Assembly: GCA_008638375.1 (NCBI GenBank)
Contig: CM018031.1
Coordinates: 58,640,688 to 58,704,687 of the forward strand
DNA: 64,000 nucleotides
Source of the DNA: Nyssa sinensis
Lineage: Eukaryota > Streptophyta > Magnoliopsida > Cornales > Nyssaceae
Direction of reading: 5' to 3'
Below are positions 23,901-36,705 of the stretch, one piece after another (position 1 is the first letter of the stretch; the number at the start of each line of letters is the position of its first letter). The notes beneath the pieces were generated by a model that searched no databases, was not told where the DNA came from, and saw nothing but the letters and a program-made list of their open reading frames with translations. A program made the position numbers and the translations under genes.

Positions 23901-24229
23901 GAAATTGATGGCTGCTGCTCTGACATGGTAGGTATTAAATTTTTATGGAGAATGAGTGGGAGGTGGATTTGTCTTTCAAGATTCAGGGGGAAGAGTATAT
24001 GCTGCTGGATATCCATTTCTGGAGTGGATTTAGTTCTAAAATGAGAGGTGTAGCCTTCTTTTACCTGGATCTCATTGATATGGCAGGTTTGAGGTTGAGG
24101 CAGTTTGACTAAACCTTTATTTTTATTTTTACTCATCAAAAAAAAAAAGTTTGACTAAATCTTTTTAACTATATATTGAGGTAGTACTGGCTATAACAGA
24201 GAGAAAAATGAAACAACTGTTTTTGATTT
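20975..24229 (+). repeat. A-block copy 2 (A2)
   Basis: Segment 1 runs from the LTR remnant to about 21450. An extra 0.7-kb stretch follows (to about 22160, including a G-rich tract near 21661 and a TG microsatellite at about 21883-21901), shared with A5. Segments 2-4 (22160-23400) follow. Segment 5 and the methionine synthase exon are missing. From 23460 to 24229 comes a stretch shared only with A4 (53500-54339). It holds a plus-strand frame with TFEV/IEVNMFE, LNFEE and LVAESP wording; it is open in A4 and nearly so here, and I cannot assign it to a family. Confidence 0.75.
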
Positions 24230-26368
24230 TTGCCAAGGCAGTCTTATACCATCTCTCGATCGATGTCCACATTACCAGTTAAGGAAAGATATTGTGGAAA
24301 GTCCTGTTGCCATCCTGAGAATTTGTACGGGGGAGTTTTTTGGCAGAAAAGAAAAACTCAGTGGCTAGTATCCATGAAGACATGGTGGTTGCTTCTCACT
24401 TTTTATTATTTCTTTGTGTTTTCACAAGTATTTTGAAGACAGGAAAATTAATTGCCCTTTAATTTTACATTGATTTCTTGATGACTAAACTTGATCCACA
24501 TGTTCTAGTGATTTCTATATTTGTGATCACCTATACAATGATTTGGTAAAAAACACTTGTCATCTTATATATCTTGTCATCTTACATGTAGTTGGTTTCT
24601 CTAGCAGTCGACAGTTCGGCATATAACATTTACTGAGTGATCTATGGGTGGCACATATGGTTGGATCTCATTGGGTTAAGACAATCATGTCTTCATTGTC
24701 CCTATGGTGTACTTTTAGCATGTGAAAGTTTCTTTGTATGTTGACGAGTTAGCTTTGCTGTAATATGTTATGTTAGTCAGTTGGTCTTTTCTTTTTCTTT
24801 TTCATCTTTCTCCTTTCTTATGTAATATGTTTTATCTCCTTTATTCTAAATTTGGTCAGATGTTTAATTTGGTGGGTTGGATTTCTTATGGAGCTACATT
24901 GACTGGGCAAAGCAGTGAGGTTCTCCTTCCCTCTACTTCTTGATATATTTTTTGTGCAATAGATGTCACAACAATGATATCCTCTAAGATATACAGACAA
25001 GTAGCTAGGCTAGTTGATGGAGGGAATTCTTGAGGCAGCATTGTCAATATGTTCTCCTTTAATTGGTTTGAAATATTTTGTAATAATCGTGCAGTAAGAT
25101 TTGTTAGGATTTTAACCTTTCATTTGTTTATAAGATTTCTAACATAACTACATGGAAAATCTTCTTAGATAGCACTGAAGAGCTTGGAAGTGTTAACATT
25201 TGTTCTCCTGGTCCAATGAAGAAGCAGAATTCCAAGCTTACTTGCTTCAGTTAAGACAGTGATAATGATGATGGTGATGAAATTTTTTAATTGGATTTCT
25301 TTCTAAAGCATTTGGACCTTGGAAAGTGAAAAAGAATAGATTTTACATTTTTTAATATTTTTTGGAAATTATATCCGTTCTATAACGATTTAGTTCCTCT
25401 TTAGGTCAGGGATTGTAGGGGATTTGGTCTTCTGTCCTAGTATATCCTTTGGATTTCTATTTATAGATTTAAGCTTTGGTTTTATTGAGGTTTAAAAAAA
25501 TTCCTAATGGTATACAAAAATGTGTGAACCCTTTGTTGTGATCTTTAGATTGTTACATAAGTAGATAATCGTAAGTGGACTTGTTATCTTGTTGGTCATT
25601 TACTCCATGAGTATGCTGGTTCATTCAGGTTACTAGTTTTGATCAGTGCTTTGGGTGCTAAAATTTTGGTTCAAGGGGATTTTGGTGATAAAATTTGCAT
25701 TGAAGGATATCATGCAAGTTGTGTGCAAGATATTGTGCCCCAGTGAGCTGGTCTTAGCAAGCAGCTGAACTAGGCATCTTACCATGATGCATGCATAATT
25801 TTTCATTTTCAAACCGTTTTTTAAACTAGTGTTATGTGATCTCCAGAAGATTTTGACCCCTATGAAGTTGGAAGATTAAAACTTCAACATTGAAGTGTGC
25901 TGTTGCGTCATGCGATCTTCAATAGATTGATGAAATAAGGAAATCAAAACTTGAAAATGCAAGTGAGAGTCGTTTCCTTTATTTAGCTGTTATCAAGTTC
26001 CTCTTCAATTTCTCTGATTAAAGGTATCATTCTTGGTGCCTTTTCTTTAACAGTTCTTTTAGTTCTTGAGTTGGATTTTATGCTTTCCATGTTTAAAGTT
26101 GCAAGGGGTTAATGTAAAATTGACAAAGTATTATCCAGTTCTTTTTTGGTATTCTGGATATCCCTTGGGCCAGAGGCCCACGGTAATTTTATCGTGTTAA
26201 TTAATAAGTCATGGTTGAATAGAACTTGGATGTAAGCTTTGGGTGTTCTTTAGCTCAAAGATGACTGTTCTCTTAAATGACTAAAGTTGTTTTACTTTAT
26301 TTAATTTTTTTTTCAAGTTTTATTATATGCTTTTTTATTTAGTAATTTTGTAAACAAGTTTGATTTTT
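24230..26368 (+). repeat. C-unit copy 1, head of a tandem array
   Basis: A unit of about 2.14 kb starts with GCCAAGGCAGTCTTATACCA. Landmarks in order: TTGGTGGGTTGGATTTC, GATATCCTCTGAGATATACA, CTGCATGGAAAATCTTC, a (GAT)n-like GATAATGATGATGG stretch, CCCTTTGTTGTGATC, and TCATGGTTGAATAGAAC. Several pieces look exon-like, with acceptor-like CAG or TAG before short open stretches (such as MFNLVGWISYGATLTG and DVTTMISSEIYRQ). None matches a family I know, and frames break between copies. Best read as a decayed gene segment or a non-coding repeat. Confidence 0.8.
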
Positions 26369-28525
26369 GTCAAGGTGGTCTTATACGATTCTCTCAATCA
26401 ATGTCCACATTACTAGTTAGAAAGTCCATTTGCCATCTTAAGAATTTGTACGAGGGAGTTTTTTGTCAGAAAAGAAAAACTCAGTGGCTAGTATCCATGA
26501 TGACATGGTGGTTGCTTCTCATTTTTTTTATTTCTTTGTGTTTTCACAAGTATTTAGAAGATAGAAAATTAATTGCCCTTTAATTTTACATTTGATTTCT
26601 TGATGACTAAACTTGATTCACATGTTCTAGTGATTTATATATTTGTGATCCCCTATACAATGATTTGGTGAAAAACACTTGTCATCTTATATATTCTCTG
26701 GCAGTCGGCATATACCAGTTGCTGAGTCAGGTGAAGGTAGCACATGTAGTTGGTTTCTTTGGCAGTCAGCAGTTTGGCATATAACAGTTACAGGGGTCAT
26801 CTATGGGTGACACATATGGTTGGATCTCATTGGGTTCAGACAATCATGTCTTCATTGTCCCTATAGTGTACTTTTAGCACTGTGAAAGTTTCTCTGTAGG
26901 TTGATGAGTTAGCTTTGCTGTAATGTGTTATCTTGGTCAGTTGGTCTTTTCTTTTTATTTTTCATCTTTCTCCTTTCTTATGTAATATGTTTTATCTCCC
27001 TTATTCTAAATCTGGTCAGATGTTTAATTTGGTGGGTTGGATTTCTTATGGAGCTACATTGACTGGGCGAAGCAGTGAGGACTCTCCTTCCCTCCACTTC
27101 TTGATATATTTTTTGTGCAATAGATGTCACGACAATGATATCCTCTGAGATATACTGACAAGTAGCTAGGCTAGTTGAGGGAGGGAATTCTTGAGGCAGC
27201 TATGTTAATATGTTCTCCTCTAATTGGTTTGAAATATTTTGTAATAATCGTGCAGTAATGTTTATCAGGATTTTTGCATTTGATTTTTTTATTTGATTTC
27301 TAACATAACTGCATGGAAAATCTTCTTAGATAGTACTAAAGAGCTTGGAAGTGTTAACAACTGTTCTCCAGGTCCAATGAAGAAGCAGCATTCCAAGCTT
27401 ACTTGCTTCAGTTAAGACAGTGATAATGATGATGATGGTGATGACAATTTTAATTGGATTTCTTTCAAAAGCATTTGGACCTTGAAAAGAAAAAAAAGAA
27501 TAGATTTTACATGTTTTAGTATTTTTGGAAATTATATCCGATCTATATCGATTTGGTTCTTCTTCTGGTCAGGCATTGTATGGGATTTGGTCTTCTGTCT
27601 TGGTATATCCTTTGGATTTCTATTTATCGATTTAAGCTTTGCTTTTATTGAGGTTTAAAAAAATTCCTTATGGTTTCAAAATGTGTGAACCCTTTGTTGT
27701 GATCTTTAGATTGTTACATTAGTAGATAATCGTATTTGGACTTGTTATCTTGTTGGTCATTTATTCCACGAGTATGTCCAGTTCTTTCAGGTTGCCAGTT
27801 TTGATCAGTGCTTTGGGTGATAAAATTTTGGTTCTAGGGGATTTGGTGATAAAATTTGCATTAAAGGATATTATGCAAGTTGTGTGCAACATATTGTGCC
27901 ATAGTGAGCTGGTCTTAGCAAGCAGCTGACCTAGGTATCTTACCATGATGCATGTATAATTTTTCATTTTCTTCCATTTTCAAACTGTTTTTTAAACTAG
28001 TGTCATGCGATATTCAGAAGATTTTGATCCCTATGAAGTAGGAAGATTAAAACTTCAACATGAAAGTGTGCTATTGCATCATGAGATCTTCTATAGATTG
28101 ATGAAATAAGGAAATTAGAACTTGAAAATGCAAGTGAGAGGCCGTTTCCTTTATTTAACTGTTATCAAGTTCCTCTTCAATTTCTCTTATTAAAGGTATC
28201 ATTCATTTTCCTTTTCTCTTGCAGTTCTTCTTTCAGTTCTTGAGTTGGATTTTTGGCTTTCCATGTTCAAAGTTGCATGGGTTTAACGTAAAATTGACAA
28301 AGTATTATCCAGTTCTTTTTTGGTATTCTGGATATCCCTTGGGCTAGAGGCCCACTGTAATTTTACCGTGTTAATTAATAAGTCATGGTTGAATAGAACT
28401 TGAATGGAAGCTTTGGGTGTTCTTTAGCTCAAAGATGAGTGCTCTCTTAAATGACTACAGTGCTTTTGCTTTATTTAATTTTTATTTTATTTTTTATTTA
28501 TTAATTTTGTAAACAGTTTGATTCT
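26369..28525 (+). repeat. C-unit copy 2
   Basis: Head-to-tail with copy 1 at a spacing of about 2.14-2.16 kb and carrying the same landmarks. An extra 80-bp duplication-like stretch around TTGGTTTC/GGCATATA (26700-26800) is present, as in copies 3 and 4. Confidence 0.85.
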
Positions 28526-28562
28526 TGCCAAGGCAGTCCTGTACCATCTCTAGATCGATTTC

Positions 28563-29026
28563 CCCATTACCAAGGTTGTTAAAATCGGGATCCTACAATG
28601 GATCGATGGGAGGGTCCTCAGGATCGGATCGATAATTGTAAGATTCTAAAAAATAAAAAAACTAATGCCAATTAATATTTTTTGCATCCTAAGAATCCTT
28701 AAAAATACAACATAAATAAGTTTAAAATACATGAAAAATGTGAAAAAAATTTATGATAAACATTTAGAGTACAAAAGCTTCTACTTATCTTAATTTTTTT
28801 TAGTAAATGAATATAACAATTGTTTTATTTATATAAAACTTAACTAAAATAGCACATTAAAATATTAGATTTCGACTAGAAGAAAATTTTTATTTTAAAA
28901 TAGTTGGTTTACTTGGCTATGAAAGGCTTTATAACAAAACCTATTAGACAGGAAACACTCTAGGATCTATATAGTATAAGAGACCAATTGGTTCAAAACA
29001 AGCTTATTGAGTTTTTGTGTGTATAT

Positions 29027-29069
<43 letters not shown>

Positions 29070-29561
29070 GGAGGGAGAGAAGCTAATTAGCCTGAAGTAC
29101 GACCATAGTAATCATAGTAAAGAGTTCAATGCCTTAAATTAACGAGTACAACACTTGACTAGTTTGAAGCAAATTAAAAAAGTTATTCAAGAAGCGAAAC
29201 TGTGAGCAAGTGCAAATTAAAAGAGTTATTTAAGAAGTAAAAATGTGAGCAAGGTTTGACATAATTGTCTTGCTTAGATATTTAAGTAAATCTTGGTATT
29301 TGTTTTATAATATTATTATGGTCTCAAGTTGTAACTTATCAAGGACACATGAAAAAATAACATTATAAGGCTATATCGTAGGATCGTTAAAATCGGTAGA
29401 ATTGAGAGTCAACTCGGAATCCTAGTGATTTTATAGGGATTTCATAAGATCCTACTCTTTTGGGATTTTTTATGCGATCCAAATCGATTTTGTATTTTTG
29501 GATCGTAAAATCGGAGGATTGTAAGATCCGGATCGGGATTTTAATAACCACGCCCATTACC
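28563..29561. mobile_element. Non-autonomous TIR element (hAT- or Mutator-like), 981 bp
   Basis: The insertion spans 28572-29552 in C-unit 3. Flanks repeat CCCATTACC (28563-28571 and 29553-29561), where other C-units have one such site (CACATTACC). Ends are short imperfect inverted repeats: AAGGTTGTTAAAATCGGGAT on the left, and GTGGTTATTAAAATCCCGAT when the right end is read inward. A target duplication of 8-9 bp fits hAT or Mutator-like elements. The interior is AT-rich with a GA microsatellite and has no transposase frame. Confidence 0.85.
29031..29067. repeat. (GA)n microsatellite
   Basis: About 18 uninterrupted GA units inside the TIR element. Confidence 0.95.
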
Positions 29562-31658
29562 AGTTATGCAAAGATATTGTGGAAAGTCCTCTTGCCATCT
29601 TGTTAATTTGCATGGGGGGAGTTTTTTGTCATAAAGGAAAAACTCAGTGGCTAGTATCCATGAAGACACGGTGGTTGCTTCTCACTTTTTGATTATTTCT
29701 TTGTGTTTTCACAAGTATTTAGAAGACAAAAAATTTAATTGCTCTTTAATTTTACATTGATTTCTTGATGACTAAACTCAATCCACATGTTCTAGTGATT
29801 TCTATATTTGTGATCACCTATACAATGATTTGGTAAAAAACACTTGTTATCTTATATATTCTTTGGGAGTCGGCATATAACAGTTGTTGAGTCAAGTAAA
29901 GGTAGCGCGTATAGTTGGCTTCTCTTGTAAGTCGGTAGTTTGGCATATAACAGTTACTGGGTCATCTATGGGTGGCACATATGGTTGGATCTCATTGGTT
30001 TCAGACAATCATGTCGTCTTTGTCCCTATGGTGTACTTTTAGCACTGTGAAAGTTTCTTTGTAGGTTGATGAGTTAGCTTTGTTGTAATGTGTTATCTTG
30101 GTTAGTTGCTCTTTTCTTTTTATTTTTCATCTTTCTCCTTGCTTACGTAATATGTTTTATCTCCTTTATTCTAAATCTGGTCAGATGTTTAATTTGGGGG
30201 GTTGGATTTCTTATAAAGCTACATTTACTGGGCCAAGCAGTGTGGTTCTCCTTCCCTCCACTTCTTGATATATTTTTTGTGCAATAGATGTCACAACAAT
30301 GATATCCACTGAGATATACAGACAAGTAGCTAGGCTAGTTGGGGGAGGGAATTCTTGAGGCTGCTATGTCCACTATGTTCTCCTTTAATAGGTTTGAAAT
30401 ATTTTGTAATAAAAGTGCAGTAAGGTTTGTTTATAAGATTTCTAATATAACTGCATGGAAAATCTTCTTAAATAGCACCAAAGAGCTTGGAGTGTTGACA
30501 ACTGTTCTCCAGGTCCATTGCAAGAAGCAGCATTCCAAGCTTACTTGCTTCAGTTAAGATAGTGATAATGATGACTGTGATGACAATTTCTAATTGGATT
30601 TCTTTCTAAAGCATTTGGAATCTTGAAAAGAAAAAAAAAATAGATTTTACATTTTTTAATATTTTTTGGAAATTATATCCGATCTATAACGATTTAGTTC
30701 TTCTTCAGGTTAGGCATTGTATGGGATTTGGTCTTCTGTCCTCGTATATCCTTTGGATATCTATTTATAGATTTAAGCTTTGTTTTTATTGAGGTTTAAA
30801 AAAATTCCTAATGATTTACAAAATGTGTGAACCCTTTGTTGTGATCTTTAGATTGTTACATAAGTAGATAATCGTAAGTGTACTTGTTATCTTGTTGGTC
30901 ATTTATTCCACGAGTATGCTGGTTCTTTCAGGTTGCCAGTTTTGATCAGTGCTTTGCATGATAAAATTTTGGTTCAAGGGGATTTTGGTGATAAAATTTG
31001 CATTGAAGAATATTATGCAAGTTCTGTGCAAGACTGAGCTGGTCTTGGCAAGGAGCTGAACTAGTATCTTACCATGATGCATGCATAATTTTTCCTTTTC
31101 TTCCATTTTCAAACCGTTTTTTAAACTAGTGTTATGTGATCTTCAGAAGCTTTTGATCCCTATGAAGTCAGAAGATTAAAACTTCAACATGCAAGTGTGC
31201 TATTGCATCATGCGATCTTCAATAGATTGATGAAAGAAGGAAATTAGAACTTGAAAATGCAAGTGAGAGCCCTTTCCTTTATTTGGCTGTTATCAAGCTC
31301 CTCTTCAATTTCTCTGATTAAAGGTATCACTCATGTTGCCTTTTCTCTAATAGTTCTGCTTTCAGTTTTTGAGTTGGATTTTTGTCTTTCCATGTTCAAA
31401 GTTGCATGGGGTTAATGTAAAATTGACCAAGTATTATCCAGTTCTTTTTTGATATTCTGGATATCCCTTGGGCTAGAGGCCCACGGTAATTTTATCGAGT
31501 TAATTAATAAGTCATGGTTGAATAGAACTTGGATGTTAGCTTTGGGTGTTCTTTAGTTCAAAGATGAGTGTTCTCTTAAATGACTACCATAGTTTTGCTT
31601 TACTTAATTTTTATTTTTCAAGTTTTATTATTAAGTAATTTTGTAAACAGTTTCATTT

Positions 31659-33028
31659 TTGCCATGGCAGTCTTATAGCATCTTTGGATCGATGTCCACA
31701 TTACCAGTTAAGGAAAGATATTCTGGAAATTCCTCTTGCCATCTTGAGAATTTGTACGGGGGAGTTTTTTGTTAGAAAATAAAAACTTTGTGGCTAGTAT
31801 CCATGATGATTTGGTGCTTGCTTCTCACTTTTGTTATTTCTTTGTGTTCTCACAAGTATTTAGAAGTACAGAAAAATTAATTGCCCTTTAATTTTACATT
31901 TGATTTCTTGATGACTATACTCGATCCACGTGTTCTAGTGATTTCTATATTTGTGATCACCTATACAATGATTTGGTAAAAAACCCTTGCCATCTTATAT
32001 ATTCTATGGGAGTCAGCGCATACCAGTTGCTGAGTCAAGGTAAAGGTAGCACATGTAGTTGGTTTCTCTAGTAATCAACAGTTCGGCATATAACAGTTAC
32101 CGGGTCATCTATGGGTGGCACATATGGTTGGATCTCATGTGGTTTAGACAATCATGTCTTCATTGTCCCTATAGTGTACTTTTAGCATGTGAAAGTTTCT
32201 TTGTAGGTTGATGAGTTAGCTTTGTTGTAATGTGTTTATCTTGGTCAGTTGCTCTTTTCTTTTTCTTTTTCATCTTTCTCCTTTCTTATGTAATATGTTT
32301 TATCTCCTTTATTCTAAATTTGGTCAGATGTTTAATTTGGTGGGTTGGATTTCTTATGGAGCTACATTGACTGGGCGAAGCAGTGAAGTTCTCCTTCCCT
32401 CCACTTCTTGATATATTTTTTGTGCAATAGATGTCACAGCAATGATATCCTCTGAGATTTACAGACAAGTAGCTAGGTTAGTTGTGGGAGGGAATTCTTG
32501 AGGCAGCTATGTCAATATGTTCCTCCTTTAATTGGTTTGAAATATTTTGTAATAATTGTGCAGTAAGGTTTGTCAGGATTTTCACCTTTGATTTGTTTAT
32601 AAGATTTCTAACATAACTGCATGGAAAATCTTCTTAGATAGCACTAAAGAACTTGGAAGTGTTAACAACCGTTCTCCAGGTCCATTGAAGCAGCAGCATT
32701 CCAAGCCTACTTGCTTCAGTTAAGACTGGTGATAATGATCATGATGGTGATGACAATTTTTAATTGGATTTCTTTCTAAAGCATTTGGACCTTGAAAAGA
32801 AAAAAGAATAGATTTTACATGTTTTATTATTTTTTGGAAGCAAGTCATGCATTGTATGGGATTTGGTCTTCTGTCCTGGTATATCCTTTGGATTTCTATT
32901 TATAGATTTAAGCTTTGCTTTTATTGAGGCTTAAAAAACACTCCTAATGATTTACAAAATGTGTGAACCCTTTGTTGTGATCTTTAGATTGTTACATAAG
33001 TAGATAATCGTAAGTGGACTTGTTATCT
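31659..33028 (+). repeat. C-unit copy 4, 3'-truncated
   Basis: It starts like the others but is only 1.37 kb long. At about 33028 (after GACTTGTTATCTT) it jumps directly to the start of copy 5, losing roughly the last 0.75 kb. This is consistent with unequal recombination within the array. Confidence 0.8.
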
Positions 33029-36000
33029 TTTTGCAAGGCAGTTTTATACCATCTCTGGATCGATGTCCACATTACCAGTTATGGAAAGATATTTTGGAAA
33101 GTACTCTTGCCATCTTAAGAATTTGTACAGGGAAGTTTTTTGTCATGAAAGAAAAACTCAGTGGCTAGTATCCATGAAGACATGGTGGTTGCTTCTCACT
33201 TTTTATTGTTTCTTTGTGTTTTCATAAGTATTTAGAAGACGGAAATTTTAATTGCCCTTTAATTTTGCATTGATTTCTTGATGACTAAACTCGATCCACA
33301 TGTTCTAGTGATTTTTATATTTGTGATGATTTGGTAAAAAACACTTGTCATCTTATATATTCTCTGGGAGTTGGCATATACCAATTGTTGAGTCAAGGTA
33401 AAGGTAGCACATGTAGTTGGTTGCTCTGGCAGTTGGTAGTTGGCAGTTCGGCTTATAATAATTACCAGGTCATTTATGGATGGCACATATGGTTGGATCT
33501 TATTGGGTTAAGACAATCATGTCTTTGTTGTCCCTATGGTGTACTTTTAGCTAGTGAAAGTTTGTTTGTAGGTTGATGACTTAGCGTTGCTGTAATGTGT
33601 TATCTTGGTCAGTTGGTCTTTTCTTTTTCTTTTTCATCTTTCTCCTTTTCCTATGTAATATGTTTTATCTCCTTTATTCTAAATCTGCTCAGATGTTTAA
33701 TTTGGTGGGTTGGATTTCTTATTGAGCTACATTGACTAGGCGAAGTAGTGAGGTTCTCCTTCTCTCCACTTCTTGTTATATTTTTTGTGCAATAGATGTC
33801 ACAACAATGATATCCTCTGAGATATACAGACAAGTAGCTAGGTGTCACAAGGTCAAAATCTAACACCAAATTTTTCTGCCTGTGCGGCGTCAAGTCCGTT
33901 GCCTTGACAAGCCAACCATACAACCCAAAGAGGCTGCAGCCCACGAAGAGGCTTTCAACACAGAGTTTGCACAGTTCAATTAAAACAGAAACTAAGGCAC
34001 ACACATATAGAACACACAGCCACTTACAGGAAACACTCTTCCCAACCTGTTATTCAATATACTCACATATGAATACAAAGGAACAACATCGGCTAAGGGT
34101 TACAATCAGACTTCCTCACTTAGATTCGTCTTCCACTCCCTTGGCTTCTGCAACCCTAGCATGCATGCATATATATAGACAGCCATGCACTCAATTGCCT
34201 GGCAATTGACACCCCCAACTGCCAAAGGGCTTGCTGGCACCAACCAGCCATTGCCACCTTCACTTCTGCAATACATACACACATATATATGCATATTGAT
34301 AGAATATAAAACTGCCATGGTGTTTGTGACACGCACATAACAGTGCAGTTGACACCCCCAACTGCTAGGGGTTGTCTGAATCAAGAGCAAGCAGCCACCT
34401 GTCTTGGCAGTTGACACCCCCCAACTACCAGGGCTGTCTGAAGCCACTGATTTGCGCCACATATAAGCAAGCAGTTCATCTCACTGCTGCATATATTGCT
34501 AGCCATAGGATCAATGTGCCAACACAGCATGGCAATTCCCCTTGTCTTCCTTTAGAAAACTTTGTCTCGTGCTAGACCCCAATTGTCCTGCAACTGCCTT
34601 GTCCTTGCTACAGCCCCACTTGTGTGTTTTCCACAAGCTAAGTCCACACATTGTTGCACCAAGGTCTGCACTGACCAACAAGTCACAATGCCAAGCCACG
34701 CCCCACACATGTCTTGGTCTTCCTTAGCTGCACAGGTCACTCGCCCATGGGTGCCTCAAGGAGGTACTCCCCCGCTATATATGTCTTATGAAGATTTGTC
34801 CATTTGACAAGAGTAGATATAACTGTTTGCAAAACCAGGTCTTCCTCTTGTGCGCATTAGTCTTGCCAAAGGCAAACATTGCGCCAAAATGTTCACAAAG
34901 TGTATTGCCTTGACCCTTACTGTTTAAGGCATGCATATCAGCTGCACCAACTCTGAATTGTCTGAGTATCCATCCAACACTTAGCATATCTTCAACATAT
35001 CCACAAGAATGCCCATGACAGGCCACCCTTATCTTGGCCTTGGCATTGGTTGAGGCTCACCAACTTAGCCAACTTCAGGAATGTCATTCCAACCCTGAAT
35101 CTCATTCCAACTCTTGAATGTTATTCCAATGGCATAGCATGCCTCCCCCATGTCTAAGCTATCAAGGCATGGCATGCCTTCCCACGCCCATGATGCTGTG
35201 TCAAGTAGAAAAGGGTCTAACATTAGGCCTAGTTGAGAGAGAGGGGGGGGGGGGGGGATTCTTTAGGCAGCTATGTCAATATGTTCTCCTTAATTGGTTT
35301 GAAATATTTTATAATAATTGTGTGGGAAGTTTTGTCAGGATTTTCTCCTTTAATTTGTTTATAAGATTTCTAACATAACTGCATGGAAAATCTTCTAACA
35401 TAGCACTAAAGAGCTTGGAAGTGTTAACAATTGTTCTCCAGGTCCAATGTAGAAGCAGCATTCCAAGCTTACTTGCTTCATCTAAGACATTGATAATGAT
35501 GATGATGGTGATGACAATTTTTAATTGGATTTCTTTCAAAAGCATTTGGACCTTGAAAAGGAAAAAAGAATAGATTTTACATGTTTTAATATTTTTTGGA
35601 AATTATATCCGATCTATAACGATTTGGTTCTTTTTCAGGTCAGGCACTGTATGGAATTTGGTCTTATGTCCTGGTATATCCTTTGGATTTCTATTTATAT
35701 ATTTAAGCTTTGCTTTTATTGAGGTTTAAAAAAATTCCTTTTCTTCCATTTTAAAACTGTTTTTTAAACTAGTGTCATGTGATCTTCAGGACGATTTGTT
35801 CCCTATGAAGTCAGAAGATTAAAACTTCAACATGCAAGTGTGTTGTTGCATCATGCGATCTTCAATAGACTGATGAAATAAGGAAATAAGAACTTGAAAA
35901 TGCAAGTGAGAGCCGTTTCCTTTATTTAGTTGTTATCAAGTTCTTTATTTACTTTTCTCTAAGATTTCTTCTTTCAGTTCTTGAGTTGTTTGGCTTTCCA

Positions 36001-36258
36001 AGGTCAAAGTTGCATGGGGTTATTCTAAAATTGACCAAGTATTATGTAGTTTATTTTTGGTATCCCTGATATCCTGGTAATTTTATCCTGTTAATTAATA
36101 AGTCATGGTTGAATAGAACTTGGATGTAAGCTTTGGGTGTTCTTTAGTTCAAAGATGAGTATTCTCTTAAATGACTACGGTAGTTTTGCTTTATTTACTT
36201 TTTATTTTTGCAAGTTTTATTTTATGTTTTTTTATTTAGTAATTTTGTAAACAATGTT
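33029..36258 (+). repeat. C-unit copy 5, with a solo LTR and an internal deletion
   Basis: It is interrupted by a 1.38-kb solo LTR (33843-35222) at the GTAGCTAGG landmark and followed by a poly-G run (about 35243-35257) where other copies have GAGGGAGGG. A further internal deletion of about 0.2 kb joins AAAAAATTCCT to TTCTTCCATTTT at about 35738. It ends the tandem array. Confidence 0.8.
33838..35227. mobile_element. Solo LTR, 1,380 bp
   Basis: The insertion 33843-35222 begins TGTCACAAGG and ends GGGTCTAACA, the TG...CA form of an LTR. The flanks CTAGG (33838-33842) and TTAGG (35223-35227) are a 5-bp target duplication with one change. Comparison with uninterrupted C-units confirms the boundaries. 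It is much more GC-rich than the host repeat, so several chance frames on both strands cross it (33904-35026); none is a retrotransposon protein. Probably from a Gypsy-type element, left behind by LTR-LTR recombination. The class is inferred. Confidence 0.85.
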
Positions 36259-36665
36259 CAGCAATATATTGATGTGGTTTAAGTTTTACAGAACTATATC
36301 AACTGAATTATTTTTCACTCTTTGAGGAAATTGGATGGTTTGGAAATCTTATAAATGAGATCTAAATAATTGAATTCCCAGGTTCCCTTTATTTTCTGAT
36401 TCATTATTAGATTCTCATATTGTAGTGACTCTCCAAGTTCTATTTATCAAAAAAAATATTGACTGCCATATTTATCAAAAAAATATTGACTGCCAATGGG
36501 ATTCTTGCTAATATATTCTACTTTACCAATCAAAATGTTTTTCCTTTGTTGGGTTTTTTGGTTCTCCCTTTCCTTTGGAGGTGTGGTCTCTGCAGTGCTT
36601 TTTGTTGCTCACTTACTGTTGGAAAACATTGTTTCAATTGCCTGCTGTAAAATTAGGTCATGCTG

Positions 36666-36705
<40 letters not shown>

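Larger units (their letters stand above)
28526..31658 (+). repeat. C-unit copy 3, split by a transposon
   Basis: Same unit, interrupted 45 bp after its start by a 981-bp insertion (28572-29552). Without the insertion its length is about 2.14 kb, like its neighbours. Confidence 0.85.

Noticed and set aside
24230..24436. Frame PRQSYTISRSMSTLP.. at the start of C-units, also 26401-26583
   Set aside because: Other frames of the same stretch are equally open, copies break it, and no family fits; treated as part of the repeat.
24818..25000. Minus-strand 60-codon frame beginning MSVYLRGYHCCDIYC, recurring at 30143, 32286, 33651 and 49173
   Set aside because: It is the antisense of a C-unit landmark with exon-like plus-strand content; recurrence follows from the repeat, and no family is recognised.
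33904..35026. Cluster of overlapping frames on both strands that could suggest a gene
   Set aside because: The whole stretch is a GC-rich solo LTR with TG...CA ends and a target duplication.
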